Shown: one piece after another, positions 62,178 to 64,000 of the stretch | How the letters are laid out: each line of letters begins with the position of its first letter | Numbering within the stretch: the stretch's first letter is position 1 | NCBI RefSeq assembly: GCF_002221595.1 | Contig: NZ_NHMP01000010.1 | Coordinates: forward strand, 22,773 to 86,772 | Direction: 5' to 3' | DNA: 64,000 bases | Source of the DNA: Turicimonas muris | GTDB lineage: Bacteria; Pseudomonadota; Gammaproteobacteria; Burkholderiales; Burkholderiaceae_F | Notes under the pieces: model-generated | What the model saw: the letters and a program-made list of their open reading frames with translations, nothing else | What the model was told of the DNA's origin: nothing | The model's database searches: none | Made by a program: the position numbers and the translations under genes

Positions 62178-63608
62178 TTATTTAGGATTGACGTGTTCAG
62201 GCTCGTTATATTTATTCCCGGTTTTCAAACCTTCCGGAGCCGATTGTGCCACTCTTGCTTCTTGATTAAGACGTTGGAGTTCTTTCAGTCTTTCTCCAAT
62301 TTTGATTTCTAACCCTCTTGGAACAGGATGATAAAAGCGAAGTTCTTCCAAATCATCCGGGAAATACTTTTCTCCTGCTGCAAACGCGCCCTCTTCATCG
62401 TGGGCGTAGCGATAATGAGTTCCGTAGCCTAAATCCCCCATCAGTTTAGTCGGCGCGTTCCTCAGCTTTAAGGGGACAGCTCTTGTGGAGTCCTTTTTAA
62501 CAAAAGCCTTCATTTGGTTATATGCCTTGTAGACAGCATTAGATTTCGGAGCCATCGCTAAATAAATCACGGCGTTTGCCAAAGCCAACTCACCTTCAGG
62601 AGAGCCAAGGCGCTCGTAGATCCGGACGGCTTCACTAGCTAAGGTAATGGCTCTTGGGTCGGCGAGACTGATGTCCTCAATAGACATCCGTACCAATCTT
62701 CTGCCGAGATAAAGAGGGTCAACACCGCCGTCAAGCATTCTGCACATCCAGTAAAGCGCTGCATCCGGATCAGAGCCTCTGACGGATTTATGGAGAGCGG
62801 AAATCTGGTCGTAAAAATTCTCTCCTCCTTTGTCGAACCGGCGAATAGTTGAAGGAAGTGTCTTTCTAACGAAATCTTCAGTGATGACATGAATGCCATT
62901 ATCACGGGCCACGGTCGTAATAACATCAACGGCATTTAGGAAGCGTCTCGCATCACCGTCCGCGAGATTAAATAGGATGTCTTTGGATTTTTCTTCAAAG
63001 GAAATATCAGGAAATTCTTGTTTGTTTGCTCTCTCTAACAGTTCATTCAAATCTGCTTTAGAAAGGGATTCAAGAACATAGACATTTGAGCGTGAAAGCA
63101 ATGCTGAGATAACTTCAAAGCTCGGATTTTCAGTGGTGGCGCCGATAAAAGTAAAAAGACCGCTTTCCACATGAGGAAGAAAGGCGTCCTGCTGGCTCTT
63201 AGAGAATCTATGTACTTCATCGACAAAAACCACGGTAGATTTGCCGGTGGCTTCTCTGTATTTTGTAGCCTTTTCAACGGCGTCTCTGATATCTTTTACT
63301 CCTCCGAGCACTGCGGAGATAGAGATAAACGGCAAATGAAAAGCATCGGCCATTAATCTGGCAAGTGTGGTTTTGCCAACTCCCGGAGGACCCCAAAGAA
63401 TCATCGAGTGGGGATGCCCGCTTTCAAAAGCACTTCTCAGAGCTTTGCCCTCCCCAAGAATTTGTTTTTGACCGACTACCTCATTAATTGTTTTAGGCCG
63501 CATGCGTTCAGCCAAAGGAGAGGCTTTATCTTCTACATTGTTTTTCTTTGTTTTTGTCGGTTCGGAAGAAGATCCTGCACTTTCAAACTCGAATAAATTA
63601 TCTTGCAT
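62178..63608 (-). CDS. rarA: Replication-associated recombination protein RarA
   Basis: An AAA+ ATPase (MgsA/Mgs1/WRNIP1 family) acting at stalled replication forks. 476 residues with Walker A WGPPGVGKTT (73-81), Walker B VVFVDEVHRF, a sensor/arginine finger region and the C-terminal tetramerisation domain (LKLRNAPTKLMGDLGYGTHY). It precedes serS on the same strand. Confidence 0.94.
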   Translation of the reverse strand: MQDNLFEFESAGSSSEPTKTKKNNVEDKASPLAERMRPKTINEVVGQKQILGEGKALRSAFESGHPHSMILWGPPGVGKTTLARLMADAFHLPFISISAVLGGVKDIRDAVEKATKYREATGKSTVVFVDEVHRFSKSQQDAFLPHVESGLFTFIGATTENPSFEVISALLSRSNVYVLESLSKADLNELLERANKQEFPDISFEEKSKDILFNLADGDARRFLNAVDVITTVARDNGIHVITEDFVRKTLPSTIRRFDKGGENFYDQISALHKSVRGSDPDAALYWMCRMLDGGVDPLYLGRRLVRMSIEDISLADPRAITLASEAVRIYERLGSPEGELALANAVIYLAMAPKSNAVYKAYNQMKAFVKKDSTRAVPLKLRNAPTKLMGDLGYGTHYRYAHDEEGAFAAGEKYFPDDLEELRFYHPVPRGLEIKIGERLKELQRLNQEARVAQSAPEGLKTGNKYNEPEHVNPK

Positions 63609-63789
63609 TTCGCTGATTCTTTAGAGATTTTTTGACTTTGGAAACATTAGCAATTAGGAAAGAAATTTTCAATGTCTTGCTGATTGGAATGAGAGGTTTG
63701 TAACCGGCAATTATTTTTCCTTCTCTCCTTTACATTAGTTCGTACTTTTAATAGTTCGAAAAACACATTGAAGTGTCTTGCCTATATGA

Positions 63790-63877
63790 TGAAAGCGTGA
63801 AGAGAGATGATTCTCTATCAAATTCCTCCTGTAAGATAAAACTTCGGGTTCCAGCTATCAGCCGGAACCCCTCTTTT
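63790..63877 (+). ncRNA. Candidate small RNA ending in an intrinsic terminator
   Basis: The strand upstream of the intron contains a small hairpin (AGAGA...TCTCT, about 63800-63816), a single-stranded TTCCTCCT (63823-63830) complementary to ribosome binding sites, and a strong terminator. No ORF lies on this strand. This is the general layout of a trans-acting sRNA. The promoter is not clear and the 5' end is a guess. Confidence 0.3.
63846..63877 (+). terminator. Intrinsic terminator used as intron target
   Basis: GGGTTCC (63846-63852) pairs with GGAACCC (63864-63870), with an inner GC/GC pairing, followed by CTCTTTT. The group II intron begins at the next base. Confidence 0.85.
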
Positions 63878-64000
63878 GTGTGCTCGGCATGAGTGCAATC
63901 TAAAGGGTGAAAGTCCCGAGCTCGCCCGCTAGTGGGAAGAGCTAGCGAATCTGCAAGGTGTGTGCAGTGATGTACAGGCTGAAAGAAGCAGATAGCAAAA
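63878..64000 (+). mobile_element. 5' end of a group II intron (continues past the window)
   Basis: It starts with the conserved GTGTG (63878-63882) and continues with the domain I pattern typical of bacterial introns: CGGCATGAGTGCAATC, then AAAGGGTGAAAGTCCCGAG, a paired region, and GGCTGAAAGAAGCAGA. Insertion exactly after a terminator stem is typical of group IIC introns, but the class cannot be fixed from 123 bases. An intron-encoded reverse transcriptase would be expected downstream. Confidence 0.85.

Overview
The window looks like chromosome of a low-to-mid GC betaproteobacterium, most likely a gut member of the Sutterellaceae (Sutterella/Parasutterella/Turicimonas type). That placement is inference from gene content: a recG-oxyR pair, a DUF2868 membrane protein next to a DUF3482 GTPase, rarA-serS, a respiratory formate dehydrogenase with cysteine in place of selenocysteine, Sel1-repeat proteins, an isoaspartyl dipeptidase operon and a DsbI-type thiol oxidoreductase. 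Several genes (yggS, oxyR, recG, fdhD, a ferredoxin-nitroreductase) start with TTG, mostly behind a good ribosome binding site.

Layout. 0.1-1.8 kb: a complete ISNCY/IS1202-like element with exact ends, subterminal repeat arrays and an 18-bp target duplication. 1.9-10.9 kb: queH with an orphan HTH gene, yggS-proC, GntR-recG-oxyR, and a Sel1-repeat protein. 10.9-12.7 kb: tRNA-Ala(CGC) followed by unfamiliar ORFs and a frameshifted Nim-like flavoprotein. 12.7-23.3 kb: a DUF2156 protein, thioredoxin, a Dus enzyme, an AlaX-type editing protein, a Zn/Cd-type ATPase with a very long His/Cys-rich tail and a divergent MerR regulator, a UmuD/LexA-like protein, and fdhD. 23.3-34.6 kb: universal stress protein, UPF0126 channel-like protein, an IS1182 element, the DUF3482/DUF2868 pair, the rng-HAD-ybaK operon and an MFS permease. 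34.6-39.5 kb: the fdnGHI-like formate dehydrogenase operon. 39.9-42.7 kb: a 23-residue repeat protein, dCMP deaminase, a K/E-rich membrane protein and a peroxiredoxin. 43-51 kb: a dicarboxylate/amino-acid symporter, a 1.7-kb AT-rich gene desert, DUF554 and EamA membrane proteins, and a yjiH-yjiG-iadA operon. 51.7-64 kb: an NlpC/P60 lipoprotein, ilvD, a ferredoxin-nitroreductase, a dba-dsbI pair opposite a LysR gene and flanked by a Fic gene and a decayed Fic remnant, asparaginase, serS, rarA, and the 5' end of a group II intron placed directly after an intrinsic terminator.

The metabolic picture is an anaerobic or microaerobic, peptide- and amino-acid-using bacterium. Formate is oxidised at the periplasmic face, asparagine and isoaspartyl dipeptides feed nitrogen and C4 acids, and oxidative stress is handled by OxyR, a peroxiredoxin and thioredoxin. 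The least ordinary items are: the dba-dsbI unit (its small partner gene is only 55 codons) sitting between one intact and one dead copy of the same Fic gene; a pair of proteins sharing a basic GRP-type linker plus an ELGGS-x-W helix motif, one fused to an apparently inactive UmuD-like domain; a small repeat protein; and two mobile elements (IS1182 and the group II intron) that both sit at transcription terminators.
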